A stretch of 64,000 nucleotides of DNA, taken from contig CAJYTY010000005.1 of NCBI GenBank assembly GCA_913777945.1, forward strand, positions 1 through 64,000, written 5' to 3'. The notes below the pieces were generated by a model that had not been told where the DNA came from, made no database searches, and saw only the letters and a program-made list of their open reading frames with translations. Positions 35,758-45,043 of this stretch are shown piece by piece. A program made the position numbers and the translations under genes. Numbering within the stretch: the first letter of the stretch is position 1; each line of letters begins with the position of its first letter. Origin of the DNA: an uncultured Acinetobacter sp. GTDB taxonomy: Bacteria; Pseudomonadota; Gammaproteobacteria; Pseudomonadales; Moraxellaceae.

Positions 35758-36446
35758 TGTTCAGCTTCGGCGTTATAGCCTAAGTCAACATTATTTGCTT
35801 TAGCTCGCTCATCTGCGAGGGGGTTACTAAAGCCATGTTTGGCATCTTCAAAAATAATCACTTCATGATCGACTTCTGCATCGTGCATTTCTTGACGGAA
35901 GCTTGCGACATCATCTAAAGAAACCATGGTGTCAATCTCACCATGTAATACAAGAATTTCAGCCTGAATTTTTCCTTTTTGTGCAGGTGCTTTCGGGCTT
36001 AAATTCGCATGGAAAGTCACCACAGCTTTCAAATCGGCACCAGATCGCGCCAAATCCAGAACAACTTTACCACCATAGCAAAAACCAATTGCTGCCAATT
36101 TTTCAGTATTGACCTCTGGTTGTGCTTTTAAAGCATCTAAGCCTGCTTGAGCACGATCAACCACGGTGTCTACATGATCAAATGTTTGCATCATCCACGC
36201 AGATGCTTGAGGAACATCAGAGGTAACTTTTTTGTCTCCATACATATCAATTGCGAGAGCGGCAAAACCGTGTTCTGCAAGTTCACGCGCACGTTGCTCG
36301 GTATATTTGGTACGTCCCCACCATTCTGGAGCAACAATAACTCCTGCAACTGGTACATCGCGGATAGGTGTTGCAAAATAGCCAATAAGGCGTTGACCAT
36401 CTGGGGCAGTGTATTCAATTTCACGCGTTGTAATTGGAAAGCTCAT
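35709..36446 (-). CDS. Dienelactone hydrolase family protein
   Basis: This 245-residue alpha/beta hydrolase has the dienelactone-hydrolase triad: Cys123 in GFCYGG, Asp172 in HGEIDTMV and His204 in AKHGFSNP. The N-terminus holds the family's early strands and VIVAPEWWG. Such enzymes open lactones or act on other esters. No aromatic-degradation genes are near, so the role here may be general esterase or detoxification. The length is normal. A terminator and a small YtjA-type gene lie upstream in the same direction. Confidence 0.9.
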   Translation of the reverse strand: MSFPITTREIEYTAPDGQRLIGYFATPIRDVPVAGVIVAPEWWGRTKYTEQRARELAEHGFAALAIDMYGDKKVTSDVPQASAWMMQTFDHVDTVVDRAQAGLDALKAQPEVNTEKLAAIGFCYGGKVVLDLARSGADLKAVVTFHANLSPKAPAQKGKIQAEILVLHGEIDTMVSLDDVASFRQEMHDAEVDHEVIIFEDAKHGFSNPLADERAKANNVDLGYNAEAEHQGLEAMYELLDKHLT

Positions 36447-36554
36447 TTTCTAATCCTGATCTATATTTTCAATGCCTTGATTAAAGCATAAAAAAGCAAA
36501 AATTGATGATGTTAGCGGAAGGACAAATTTTTATTCGGCTGAAATGATGACAAT

Positions 36555-36588
36555 AAAAAAAGAAGAATACGGCGATTCTTCTTTTTTC
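36555..36588. terminator. Terminator downstream of the YtjA-type gene
   Basis: The perfect stem AAAAAAGAAGAAT / ATTCTTCTTTTTT surrounds a 6-base loop. It lies between the small membrane gene and the dienelactone hydrolase gene, both on the minus strand. Confidence 0.85.
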
Positions 36589-36614
36589 TTTCTGAATTTT
36601 TATTTCTCTTTAAA

Positions 36615-36773
36615 CTAAGCTTTACCGCGTGATAAGAAACCCACTACAGCAAGAATAGCCGCGATCACTAATAAAATGACGGCAAAGTCTTTGGATAAAC
36701 CAGCAACACCACCAAAACCTAATAAACTGGCGATTAATGCAATCACTGCAAAGATAATAGCCCAACGGAACAT
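36615..36773 (-). CDS. ytjA: YtjA-family (DUF1328) small membrane protein
   Basis: This 52-residue protein ([20 protein letters not shown]... ending SRGKA) has two hydrophobic segments and matches the DUF1328/YtjA family closely: the MFRWA start, the central GGVAG and the C-terminal FLxRG are typical. Members are often induced under stress, but no molecular function is known. AGGAGG (36779-36784) lies 5 bases before the start. It has its own terminator at 36555-36588. Confidence 0.93.
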   Translation of the reverse strand: MFRWAIIFAVIALIASLLGFGGVAGLSKDFAVILLVIAAILAVVGFLSRGKA

Positions 36774-36962
36774 ATTACTTCCTCCTAAATTTATCGTTAT
36801 GGGATTACTATAGCGTGTGTTTTTTGAACCAAATGTGGTGTTTCTGTGGTTGAAATGTTCAATAACTTAAGTATTGTTAATCGCTTAAGTCGCTTGGAAA
36901 ACAGCTTGATTGAGAATAAATGCTATAATCAAGACAAATTTTAAAAGCCTAATACATTTGCC

Positions 36963-37415
36963 ATGTCTACCGAATTGCGCCCTAACTTTTGGAAACTATA
37001 TCCGCTTGATCAGTTGAATAATACTGAGTGGGAGGCATTGTGTGATGGTTGCGGTTTATGTTGTTTGGTTAAGCTTGAAGATGAAGAAACGGCAGAAGTC
37101 GCATACACCAAAGTTGCATGTAAATTATTAGATTGTAAAACTGCTCGTTGTTCTGATTATCCGAATCGTCAACAGCATGTTGTAGATTGTATTCAATTAA
37201 CACCTGAACGATTGCAAACAATTACATGGTTACCTCCTAGTTGTGCTTATCGTCGTTTGAATGAAGGTAAAAATTTACCGTCATGGCATTATTTAAATAC
37301 GGGCTCACGTCAGAGTGTAATTAAAGCGAAGAAATCAGCAGCTGGGCGCTGTATTTCAGAACAAGATATAAATGAAGAAGATATAGAAGATTATGTTGTA
37401 CGTTGGGTACGTTAG
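36963..37415 (+). CDS. ycgN: YcgN-family cysteine-cluster protein
   Basis: This 150-residue protein belongs to the UPF0260/YcgN family. It has the N-terminal FWKLYPLDQLNNTEWEALCDGCGLCC with CxxCxxCC (Cys27-Cys34 region), more Cys at CKLLDCKTARCSDY and a late RCIS. Such clusters probably bind zinc or an iron-sulfur centre. The function is unknown. It lies alone between the YtjA-type gene (divergent) and the beta-lactamase gene. A small A/T hairpin at about 37464-37480 may end it. Confidence 0.92.
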   Translation: MSTELRPNFWKLYPLDQLNNTEWEALCDGCGLCCLVKLEDEETAEVAYTKVACKLLDCKTARCSDYPNRQQHVVDCIQLTPERLQTITWLPPSCAYRRLNEGKNLPSWHYLNTGSRQSVIKAKKSAAGRCISEQDINEEDIEDYVVRWVR

Positions 37416-37569
37416 ATCTTGATATATATTTCTTATAGCTGTGTTTTTTATTAATAAAAAACAATACTTTTACAGTATTTTATCTATGCATTCCCATATG
37501 ATGAACACTGAGAGGTCGATGTAGTTTGAGATCCTCTTTGTTTAAATGAAATGAGTTTGGGAAATATAC

Positions 37570-38736
37570 ATGATCGCATCAAGAATGCTTTTTTTACTTG
37601 CAGGGCTTTTATCCTGTAATTCTTCGATTTGGGCAAAACCGCTTAGTGAGCAACAAGTTAAGGAAATTGTAGATCAACAATTTAAACCACTATTAGATCA
37701 ATATAAGATTCCTGGATTAGCGGTCGGTGTCACATTAGATGGTAAGCATTATTTTATCAATTATGGCTTGGCATCAAAATCAAACGAACAAGCAGTAAGT
37801 AACAATACTTTATTTGAACTTGGCTCAGTCAGTAAGACGTTTAATGCAACTTTGGCAGGTTATGCGCAGGCGAAAGGGCAGTTATTATTGTCTGATCATC
37901 CCGCCAAGTATTTTCCAGAATTAAAAAATACCGCAGTGAATAAAGCTACGATTTTAAATTTAGGTACATATACTGCAGGTGGCTTTCCGCTGCAATTTCC
38001 AGATGAAGTTGTTACTCAGCAGGACATGGTTCAATATTTTCAAATATGGCAGCCAAAGACCACGGTTGGTACCGCACGACAATATTCAAATCCAAGCATT
38101 GGTTTGATGGGTTATATCACGGCACTAGCATTAAAAAGACCCTATTCTGAATTGTTAGAAAAAACACTTTTTCCACAATTGGGATTGAGTCAGAGTTTTG
38201 TGCAAGTACCTGAACAGCAGATGTCACAATATGCGTGGGGTTATAAAAATGATCAACCCATTCGTGTTTCTGCTGGGATGTTGGATGCTGAAGCTTACGG
38301 AGTGAAAAGTAGTAGTTCCGATATGCTGAAATTTTTAGATATTCAAATTCACCCACAAAAGCTAAAACAGCCCTTAAGAGCAGCGGTTGAAACAACGCAT
38401 GTGGGATATTTTAAAGTTGGTGCGATGACCCAAGGGCTAGGCTGGGAGCAATATGCTTATCCTGTTAAGCTTGAAACACTTTTACAAGGTAACTCCAGTA
38501 AAATGGCTTTAGAAAGCCATATCGTCACACCGATCAAACAACCAAAGCGTGCTCCAGCAGCAACATTGTTTAATAAAACTGGTTCAAGTAATGGCTTTGG
38601 TGCCTATGCTGCATTTATTCCACAGCAGAAAATTGGAATTGTGATGCTCGCTAACACTAATTTTCCGAATGAAGCTCGAATTACTGCGAGCTACCATGTC
38701 ATGCAGCAGTTACTTCAAAAGAATACTGCGCAATAG
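37570..38736 (+). CDS. blaADC: Class C beta-lactamase, ADC type
   Basis: This 388-residue serine beta-lactamase hydrolyses penicillins and cephalosporins in the periplasm. It has a signal peptide (about 22 residues, ending SSIWA-K) and the three class C motifs: Ser86-x-x-Lys89 (SVSK), Tyr172-Ser-Asn (YSN) and Lys336-Thr-Gly (KTG). It follows Acinetobacter ADC enzymes (NPSIG, GVKSS, NGFGAYAAFIP), but with many differences from the A. baumannii sequences I recall, for example SVSKTFNA and KTGSSNGFG. I see no insertion-sequence end or AmpR gene upstream, so expression is probably low and constitutive. The exact ADC number needs comparison. Confidence 0.92.
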   Translation: MIASRMLFLLAGLLSCNSSIWAKPLSEQQVKEIVDQQFKPLLDQYKIPGLAVGVTLDGKHYFINYGLASKSNEQAVSNNTLFELGSVSKTFNATLAGYAQAKGQLLLSDHPAKYFPELKNTAVNKATILNLGTYTAGGFPLQFPDEVVTQQDMVQYFQIWQPKTTVGTARQYSNPSIGLMGYITALALKRPYSELLEKTLFPQLGLSQSFVQVPEQQMSQYAWGYKNDQPIRVSAGMLDAEAYGVKSSSSDMLKFLDIQIHPQKLKQPLRAAVETTHVGYFKVGAMTQGLGWEQYAYPVKLETLLQGNSSKMALESHIVTPIKQPKRAPAATLFNKTGSSNGFGAYAAFIPQQKIGIVMLANTNFPNEARITASYHVMQQLLQKNTAQ

Positions 38737-38815
38737 AATGTCGCATGGTTGCAGATTCAAATTGTAGATTTGGATCAGACGCAATAGACTAGGATAAAAC
38801 AGTATAAAGTCCGTG

Positions 38816-40093
38816 ATGATGTCAGATACGCATATTCCTTTACCTGAACGCTTACGCCCTCGTGATTTGTCAGAAATCATCGGGCAAGATCATTTGCTCG
38901 GTGAGCATGCACCGTTACGTCAAATGATTGATCAGGGGCATTTGCCTTCGATTATCTTTTGGGGGCCGCCTGGGGTAGGTAAGACTACAATTGCTTTATT
39001 ATTGGCACAGGCAGTTGATCGCCCTTTTATTAGTTTATCTGCATTGAATACGGGCGTAAAAGAGCTGCGCGAAGTGATTGCTGAAAGCGGTGATTTACTG
39101 ACGCCAGTAGTGTTTATCGATGAGATTCACCGCTTTAATAAGTCGCAGCAAGATGCCTTACTGAATGCAGTTGAAAAAGGCAAAATCACTTTGATTGGTG
39201 CAACCACGGAGAATCCATCTTTTGAAGTGAATAGTGCACTACTTTCTCGTTGTCAGGTTTATACCTTAAACAGTTTGGATGCTGATGCGATTCAAACCCT
39301 GATCAATAAAGCGATTCAAAGTGATAAGTTTTTGAAAGAGCGTTTTATTCAGATTGAAGAATATGATGCGCTGATTCAATTTGCTGCGGGTGATGCACGT
39401 AAAGCGCTTAATTTGATTGATTTAATCGCCAGTACTTTTGAGCCTGATATTGAAAATATCGTGACCAATGCAATTGTGGTTAAAGTCGCACAGCAGAATA
39501 TTGCACGTTATGACAAATCAGGTGAGCAGCATTATGATTTGGTTTCGGCATTTATCAAATCGATTCGTGGTAGCGATGCTGATGCGACCCTATATTGGAT
39601 GGCACGCATGCTCAAAGGTGGTGAAGACCCTATTTTTATTGCACGTCGAATGTTGATTGCAGCATCGGAAGATATTGGCAATTCTAATCCAAATGCCTTG
39701 TTGTTGGCGGGTGAGTGTTTCCGTTCAGTACAAGCGGTCGGTATGCCTGAAGCAAGGATTATCTTAGGTCAATGTGCTGTATATCTCGCAACCAGTCCGA
39801 AAAGTAATAGTACCTATCTCGCCATTAACCGAGCTTTGGAGCTTGCCGAAAAAACTGCGAATTTACCTGTGCCATTACATCTACGTAATGCACCAACCAA
39901 ATTGATGAAGCAACAAGGTTATGGCGTGGATTATCTCTATCCGCATAATTACCCTGAGCATTTTGTTTTACAGGAATATTTGCCGCCTGAGTTGCGAGGT
40001 ACGAAGCTGTATGAGCGAGCCTTAAATAAACGTGAAGTTGAAGCCGAACGTTTGCAGCAACGCCGTTGGCAGCAGGAACAACAGCAACAATAA
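38816..40093 (+). CDS. rarA: Replication-associated recombination protein A
   Basis: This AAA+ ATPase (about 425 residues) acts at stalled replication forks; it is the RarA/MgsA/WRNIP1 family. Walker A is GPPGVGKT, Walker [11 protein letters not shown], sensor 1 [12 protein letters not shown], sensor 2 around [12 protein letters not shown]. The C-terminal MgsA domain ([34 protein letters not shown]) is complete. The start is uncertain: GTG 38813, ATG 38816 and ATG 38819 lie in a row, and none has a strong ribosome site. Confidence 0.94.
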   Translation: MMSDTHIPLPERLRPRDLSEIIGQDHLLGEHAPLRQMIDQGHLPSIIFWGPPGVGKTTIALLLAQAVDRPFISLSALNTGVKELREVIAESGDLLTPVVFIDEIHRFNKSQQDALLNAVEKGKITLIGATTENPSFEVNSALLSRCQVYTLNSLDADAIQTLINKAIQSDKFLKERFIQIEEYDALIQFAAGDARKALNLIDLIASTFEPDIENIVTNAIVVKVAQQNIARYDKSGEQHYDLVSAFIKSIRGSDADATLYWMARMLKGGEDPIFIARRMLIAASEDIGNSNPNALLLAGECFRSVQAVGMPEARIILGQCAVYLATSPKSNSTYLAINRALELAEKTANLPVPLHLRNAPTKLMKQQGYGVDYLYPHNYPEHFVLQEYLPPELRGTKLYERALNKREVEAERLQQRRWQQEQQQQ

Positions 40094-40094
40094 A

Positions 40095-40176
40095 GATCTG
40101 TTTAAACAGATGAGTTGTATTTTCACATTTCACCTAGTCAAATTCCCAAAAGCGTAAATGGGAATTTGGCTGCGGT
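40095..40176 (+). terminator. Palindrome and hairpin after rarA
   Basis: A perfect 16-base palindrome (ATCTGTTTAAACAGAT, 40095-40110) is followed by a 10-bp hairpin CAAATTCCCA / TGGGAATTTG (40139-40168), then GGTTTTAT. The second could be the rarA terminator. Its position inside the possible longer YddG frame supports the shorter YddG start. Confidence 0.5.
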
Positions 40177-40198
40177 TTTATATTCGATTTATTTCAAT

Positions 40199-41089
40199 AT
40201 GAACTCAAAAAAAGCCACATTCATTGGATTGCTTGCGATCTTCCTTTGGAGCTTGATCGTCGCGTTGATCAAGGATGTCAGTTCGCATTTTGGTGCAGTC
40301 GGTGGCGCAGCATTAATTTATACGCTTGCCTCTATTTTCCTATTTTTCTCAGTAGGTTGGAGTAATCTTAAAAGTTTTCCAAAAGCCTATTTAATTTGGG
40401 GCAGTATTTTATTTGTTAGCTATGAAGTGTGTTTATCACTATCTATTGGCTATAGCAGTAATAATCGAGAAGCGATTGAAGTTGGGATGGTGAACTATTT
40501 ATGGCCAACATTCACGATGGTTGCGGCTATTGTATTTAATCAACAAAAAGCCAATTTTCTCATTATTCCTGGTTTTATGATCTCTCTCTTGGGCATTTGC
40601 TGGGTATTGGGCGGTGAGCAAGGTCTTGATTTACCTAGCATGTGGGCAAATATACAACATAACCCACTGAGTTATGCACTGGCTTTCATCGGAACGCTCC
40701 TTTGGTCGGCTTATTGTACCCTCACTGCGAAGATGGCTAAGGGTAGTAATGGGATTACCTTATTTTTTATGTTGGTCTCGATGGTGCTTTGGATTAAATA
40801 TGCATTGATGGGTGGCGGCGCATTTGATTTTGATTGGTCATCTTCCACGTCCTTACTTTTTGCTGCTGCCGCTATGGGCTTTGGTTATGCTGCATGGAAT
40901 GTTGGGATTTTGCATGGCAATGTCACGTTATTGGCAGGTGCTTCGTATTTCATTCCTGTATTCTCAGCTTTTTTCTCAGCAATTTTACTCAGTACGCCAC
41001 TGACGGTTTCTTTCTGGTATGCTGCTTTTATGGTGTGTATTGGATCGATCTTATGTTGGTTTTCGACTCTAGTGAAATCATCAACTTAG
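40199..41089 (+). CDS. yddG: Aromatic amino-acid/drug exporter, YddG-like
   Basis: This 296-residue inner-membrane protein belongs to the EamA drug/metabolite transporter family, with ten helices in two five-helix repeats. Its sequence (KATFIGLLAIFLWS, VSYEVCLSLSIGYS, AIEVGMVNYLWPT, CWVLGGEQGLDLPS, FGYAAWNVGILHGNVT) follows E. coli YddG, an exporter of aromatic amino acids and paraquat. An in-frame ATG 28 residues upstream exists, but those residues are polar and cover the rarA hairpin, so I use 40199, which has no clear ribosome site. It stands alone. Confidence 0.9.
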   Translation: MNSKKATFIGLLAIFLWSLIVALIKDVSSHFGAVGGAALIYTLASIFLFFSVGWSNLKSFPKAYLIWGSILFVSYEVCLSLSIGYSSNNREAIEVGMVNYLWPTFTMVAAIVFNQQKANFLIIPGFMISLLGICWVLGGEQGLDLPSMWANIQHNPLSYALAFIGTLLWSAYCTLTAKMAKGSNGITLFFMLVSMVLWIKYALMGGGAFDFDWSSSTSLLFAAAAMGFGYAAWNVGILHGNVTLLAGASYFIPVFSAFFSAILLSTPLTVSFWYAAFMVCIGSILCWFSTLVKSST

Positions 41090-41214
41090 TTTAAGTGTGT
41101 AGCGGAATTATTATTTAAGTGCTTTATAGTCACTATATTTTTGTAAGAGGCTACTAGACACTTCACATAAAAGATCGCATTATCGCGGCATATCACGGAT
41201 GATAAAGCTCTGCC

Positions 41215-42333
41215 ATGATCACAAACAAAATCAATGCTGCGGAAAGTATCCGAGGCTTAGCCTGCCTTGCAGTTGTATTGTCACATCTATCGCTGACTTT
41301 CTTTCCCCAAATGCATCATTTTGATTTAAGTGTCGTACCTCAATATCCTTTTTTTGATCAACTTTATCATTCTCCATTTGCATTCTTCTATTCAGGTACA
41401 GGCGCAGTTTTTGTCTTTTTTGTTTTAAGCGGTTATGTCCTAAGTTTATCGAGTTTAAAAAAGCAAAATTCAGCTGAAAAACTTAAAAAATCATTAATTA
41501 AGCGTTATCCACGTTTGGCTATTCCCGCGTTTATCTCTTGTATTATTGCTTACCTCGTGTGTTTCCTTCCTGTCGATGTTACGCATGTTTCTGAATGGGG
41601 GGCAGCTTTGGCAAATCCTCATCCAAAATTAAGTATAGCTTTGTATGAGGGTAGTATCGGAGCATTTTTATTTGGGGACTCAAGTTATAACTGGGTGCTG
41701 TGGACGATGCAGATTGAGCTGCTCGGTTCATTGGTAATTTATCTCGCTAGTTATTTTTATAGCAAACGATCGACGCTTGCAGGTGTGTTCTTGCTGTTGA
41801 GTATTGCGACAGCCTATACGATTTCACAAACAGTATTACTCGGTATCCTGAGTTTTATTTTAGGTATGGGTTTATTTCTATATGCATCAGAATTAGCAAC
41901 AGGGCTATCTGTGTTGCTATTCACGCTGGGGCTATATTTCTGTGGTGCGCATAATGAAAGTTTGAGTTATCGGATTTTTGCTCAATTTTTAGGTGAGCAA
42001 ACCTACGATTACCTGAATTTTATTGGCGGTTTTTGTATCGTGTATGCGGTATTAAAAGGCAAATGGTTAGCACAATTTTTTGATTCGCCATTTTTAGTTT
42101 TCTTAGGCAAGATCTCATTTTCTATTTATTTAATTCATCTTGCTGTGATTTATGCTTTAGCAATTCCTTGTTTTAATCTATTGCATATTCAATTGGGTTT
42201 TTCGTATTGGGTAGCGGGTCTGTGGGCGAGTTTGTTTACAGTGATGATAAGTATTGTTTTAGCTACTCCTTATAGTCGCTATGTGGATGATATTGCAATT
42301 AAAGTCTCTAATAGGCTTACAAAGATATTTTAA
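41215..42333 (+). CDS. Membrane acyltransferase (acyltransferase-3 family)
   Basis: This 372-residue protein has about ten membrane helices and the OafA/YrhL acyltransferase-3 signature: ESIRGLACLAVVLSHL near the N-terminus (the family His in SHL), YPRLAIPAF and the later SFSIYLIHLAV. Family members add acetyl or other acyl groups to sugars of LPS, capsule, or other cell-surface carbohydrates. There are no sugar-biosynthesis neighbours, so the substrate is open. The RLxPxx block around YPRLAIP is present. Confidence 0.87.
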   Translation: MITNKINAAESIRGLACLAVVLSHLSLTFFPQMHHFDLSVVPQYPFFDQLYHSPFAFFYSGTGAVFVFFVLSGYVLSLSSLKKQNSAEKLKKSLIKRYPRLAIPAFISCIIAYLVCFLPVDVTHVSEWGAALANPHPKLSIALYEGSIGAFLFGDSSYNWVLWTMQIELLGSLVIYLASYFYSKRSTLAGVFLLLSIATAYTISQTVLLGILSFILGMGLFLYASELATGLSVLLFTLGLYFCGAHNESLSYRIFAQFLGEQTYDYLNFIGGFCIVYAVLKGKWLAQFFDSPFLVFLGKISFSIYLIHLAVIYALAIPCFNLLHIQLGFSYWVAGLWASLFTVMISIVLATPYSRYVDDIAIKVSNRLTKIF

Positions 42334-42480
42334 TTTCACAGTATTCATTTCGTCTTTTGAATATTGTATCGCACTATAAATATTATTTTCGTATTACAAA
42401 AAGAATCCTTTTAACCTTTTTCAACAGAAAAAGAATAAGGTTTAATAATAAAGGCATAATAAAAACATGGAATTAGCTCT

Positions 42481-44223
42481 ATGCATTTAAAATATTTTTA
42501 TCCAGTTTCTCTCATCACTTTGTTTGCCGTTGCTGTATCTGGTTGTATGAGCATCAAGTCAGCTCAACAGCAGTCAACGGAGAAATTATTTTATGGTGGC
42601 TCTATTCTGACGATGGAAGGAATGCAGCCTAAATATGCTGAGGCGCTATTAGTAAAGGATGGGAAAATTGTATTTGTTGGCTCGAAGCAGCAAGCAGAAC
42701 GGTTGGCAAATACCCAAGTTCAATATATTAATCTAAACAACAAAACTTTGTTACCGAGCTTTATTGATGCGCATAGCCATGTAAACATGGTTGGTTTTCA
42801 TCAAATGGTAGCGAATCTTTATCCGATGCCTGATGGTTCAGTTTCAGATATCAACTCACTTGTAAACGTAATGAATACGTGGAAGACACAAAATCCAGCA
42901 GTGATTAAAATGATGGGCGGTTGGATTTTGGGAAATGGTTATGATGATGCACAATTATCTGAACAACGTCATCCTACGGCGAGTGATTTAGATCGGGTGT
43001 CCAAAGATCAACCAGTAATGATTTTACATCAGTCTGGGCATTTAGCTTCTGTGAATCATAAAGCATTAGAATTACTGAATTTTAATCAAAATACACCAAA
43101 TCCAGAAGGAGGAGTGATTCGTCGCGAAGCGAATTCGAATGTTCCGAATGGGGTCTTAGAAGAGTCGGCTTTATTTACTGCGATTGGTTCAATTTTTAAA
43201 GATGTACCACCACAAGTGATGTTCCAAATCGCGCAAAAAGGTATTGATGCCTACGTCAAAAATGGTTTTACCACGGTACAAGAAGGGCGTGCTGATCAGG
43301 GTACAACAGAGATGTGGCATGCATTAGCCAAACAAAATCAATTGCCAATTGATGTGGTCTCTTATCCAGATATTACTACCAGTCAGGAGTATATGCTTAA
43401 GCAAGGCAGTAGTCGTCAGTATGATCAGCACTTCCGTATTGGTGGCGTGAAAATCAGTTTAGATGGCTCACCACAAGGTAAAACAGCTTGGTTGACACAA
43501 CCTTACTTAATTCCACCTGAAGGTAAAGATAAAAACTATAAGGGCTATCCTGCGATTAAAGATAACCAACAGGTCAATCAATATATTAATTTAGCGTTTA
43601 AACAGGGTTGGCAAGTACTTGCACATGCCAATGGTGATGCGGCAATTGATCAATTTATTGGAGCTGTAAAAGATGCCACATTAAAACAAGGTAAAGCAGA
43701 TCGCAGAAGCGTATTGATTCACTCTCAAACGATTCGTGATGATCAACTGGATCAACTGAAAGCCTTGGATATTATTCCATCTTTCTTCTCATTGCATACG
43801 TTCTATTGGGGGGATTGGCATCGTCAACAAACCTTAGGTGAGGCGAGAGCAGCACGCATTTCACCGACGGCAAGTGCTTTGAAGAAACAGCTTATTTTTA
43901 CAGAGCATCATGATGCACCTGTTGTGCCGCCGAATAGTTTGATGATGTTAGATGCAACCGTCAATCGAGTGACACGCAGTAATTATGTATTAGGTGCAGA
44001 TGAGCGCGTGAGTCCCTATATGGCTTTAAAATCGATGACTGATTGGGCAGCTTATCAATATTTTGAAGATCAGCACAAGGGCACGATAACTCAAGGGAAA
44101 CTGGCTGATTTAGTGATCTTGGATCAAAATCCGTTGACTGTGCCAAGTCGAGAGATCAAAAATATTCAGGTATTGGCAACCTATAAAGAAGGGAATCTGA
44201 TTTATCAGAAACTGGGAAATTAG
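42481..44223 (+). CDS. Amidohydrolase lipoprotein, YtcJ-like
   Basis: This 580-residue protein is a predicted lipoprotein (lipobox VSGC, Cys22) carrying an amidohydrolase-3 domain of the YtcJ type. Metal-site features include DAHSHVNM, His in ILHQSGHLASVN, HANGDAA and IHSQTIRDDQ, followed by late PLADLVILDQNP-like ending (KLADLVILDQNP). The enzymes hydrolyse amide or cyclic-amide bonds; substrates are mostly unknown. The lipid anchor suggests a periplasmic location, unusual for this mainly cytoplasmic family. A bidirectional terminator follows. Confidence 0.9.
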   Translation: MHLKYFYPVSLITLFAVAVSGCMSIKSAQQQSTEKLFYGGSILTMEGMQPKYAEALLVKDGKIVFVGSKQQAERLANTQVQYINLNNKTLLPSFIDAHSHVNMVGFHQMVANLYPMPDGSVSDINSLVNVMNTWKTQNPAVIKMMGGWILGNGYDDAQLSEQRHPTASDLDRVSKDQPVMILHQSGHLASVNHKALELLNFNQNTPNPEGGVIRREANSNVPNGVLEESALFTAIGSIFKDVPPQVMFQIAQKGIDAYVKNGFTTVQEGRADQGTTEMWHALAKQNQLPIDVVSYPDITTSQEYMLKQGSSRQYDQHFRIGGVKISLDGSPQGKTAWLTQPYLIPPEGKDKNYKGYPAIKDNQQVNQYINLAFKQGWQVLAHANGDAAIDQFIGAVKDATLKQGKADRRSVLIHSQTIRDDQLDQLKALDIIPSFFSLHTFYWGDWHRQQTLGEARAARISPTASALKKQLIFTEHHDAPVVPPNSLMMLDATVNRVTRSNYVLGADERVSPYMALKSMTDWAAYQYFEDQHKGTITQGKLADLVILDQNPLTVPSREIKNIQVLATYKEGNLIYQKLGN

Positions 44224-44233
44224 ATAAACCAAT

Positions 44234-44266
44234 AAAAAAACCAGCCTAATCAGGCTGGTTTTTTTA
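44234..44266. terminator. Bidirectional terminator
   Basis: The stem AAACCAGCCT / AGGCTGGTTT is bordered by an A-run and a T-run. It separates the amidohydrolase gene from the converging purC. Confidence 0.88.
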
Positions 44267-44287
44267 TTAAGAACGGCAGCTTAAGGC

Positions 44288-45007
44288 TTAGATATTATCT
44301 AAGTTAATGCCTAAACGTGCAGCGACTTCTTCATAAGCTTCAACCACACCACCTAAACCTTGACGGAAACGGTCTTTGTCTAATTTTTTCTTGGTGTCTT
44401 TATCCCATAAACGGCAGCCGTCTGGAGAGAATTCATCACCCAATACAATACGATCGTGGAATACACCGAATTCAAGTTTGAAATCAACAAGAATCATATT
44501 ACCTGCATCGAATAATGCTTTCAGTACATCATTCACTTGGTAAGTCAGTTCTTTCATTTTTTCAAGTTGAGGTGCTGTTGCCCAACCTAAAGCAATTGCT
44601 TGAGATTCATTTACCATTGGGTCGCCAAGCGCATCATCTTTGAAGAACAATTCAAATGTTGGAGGCGTTAATTCTTTACCTTCTTCAACACCTAAACGGC
44701 GGCATAATGAACCTGCTGCGTAGTTACGAATAACACATTCAACAGGGATCATTTGTAATTTCTTCACAAGCACTTCTGTTGGAGAAAGTAACTTTTCAAA
44801 ATGAGTTTCGATACCCGCTTCAGCCAACTTTTCCATGATGAAGGCATTAAAACGGTTGTTCACCTTGCCTTTACGATCTAGTTGCTCAATTTTTTCGCCA
44901 TTGAATGCTGATGCATCATCACGAAAGACTAAAATCAGGTGATCAGCATTATCTGTTTCATATACAGATTTTGCTTTACCAGTATAGAGCAAGGTTTGTT
45001 TTAACAT
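44288..45007 (-). CDS. purC: Phosphoribosylaminoimidazole-succinocarboxamide synthase
   Basis: This 239-residue enzyme joins CAIR with aspartate using ATP in purine synthesis. It has the N-terminal [14 protein letters not shown] (ATP loop), [29 protein letters not shown] and [23 protein letters not shown]. The length matches E. coli PurC. It is the last gene of dapA-bamC-purC, 36 bases after bamC, the same order as in E. coli and many relatives. No purine operator site was visible. Confidence 0.96.
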   Translation of the reverse strand: MLKQTLLYTGKAKSVYETDNADHLILVFRDDASAFNGEKIEQLDRKGKVNNRFNAFIMEKLAEAGIETHFEKLLSPTEVLVKKLQMIPVECVIRNYAAGSLCRRLGVEEGKELTPPTFELFFKDDALGDPMVNESQAIALGWATAPQLEKMKELTYQVNDVLKALFDAGNMILVDFKLEFGVFHDRIVLGDEFSPDGCRLWDKDTKKKLDKDRFRQGLGGVVEAYEEVAARLGINLDNI

Positions 45008-45043
45008 GGGGGAACCTTTTGAAAAAGTATGCCTAGTAAACGA

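Noticed and set aside
36147..36491. 114-codon plus-strand frame across the dienelactone hydrolase start
   Set aside because: It runs antisense to a clear hydrolase and through its ribosome site; no own signals.
37416..37569. Insertion-sequence promoter upstream of the beta-lactamase gene
   Set aside because: No ISAba1-like end or extra inverted repeat is seen in the 154 bases upstream.
40115..40198. Longer YddG start
   Set aside because: The extra codons are polar and coincide with the rarA hairpin; the family starts at MNSKKATFIGLL-like sequence.
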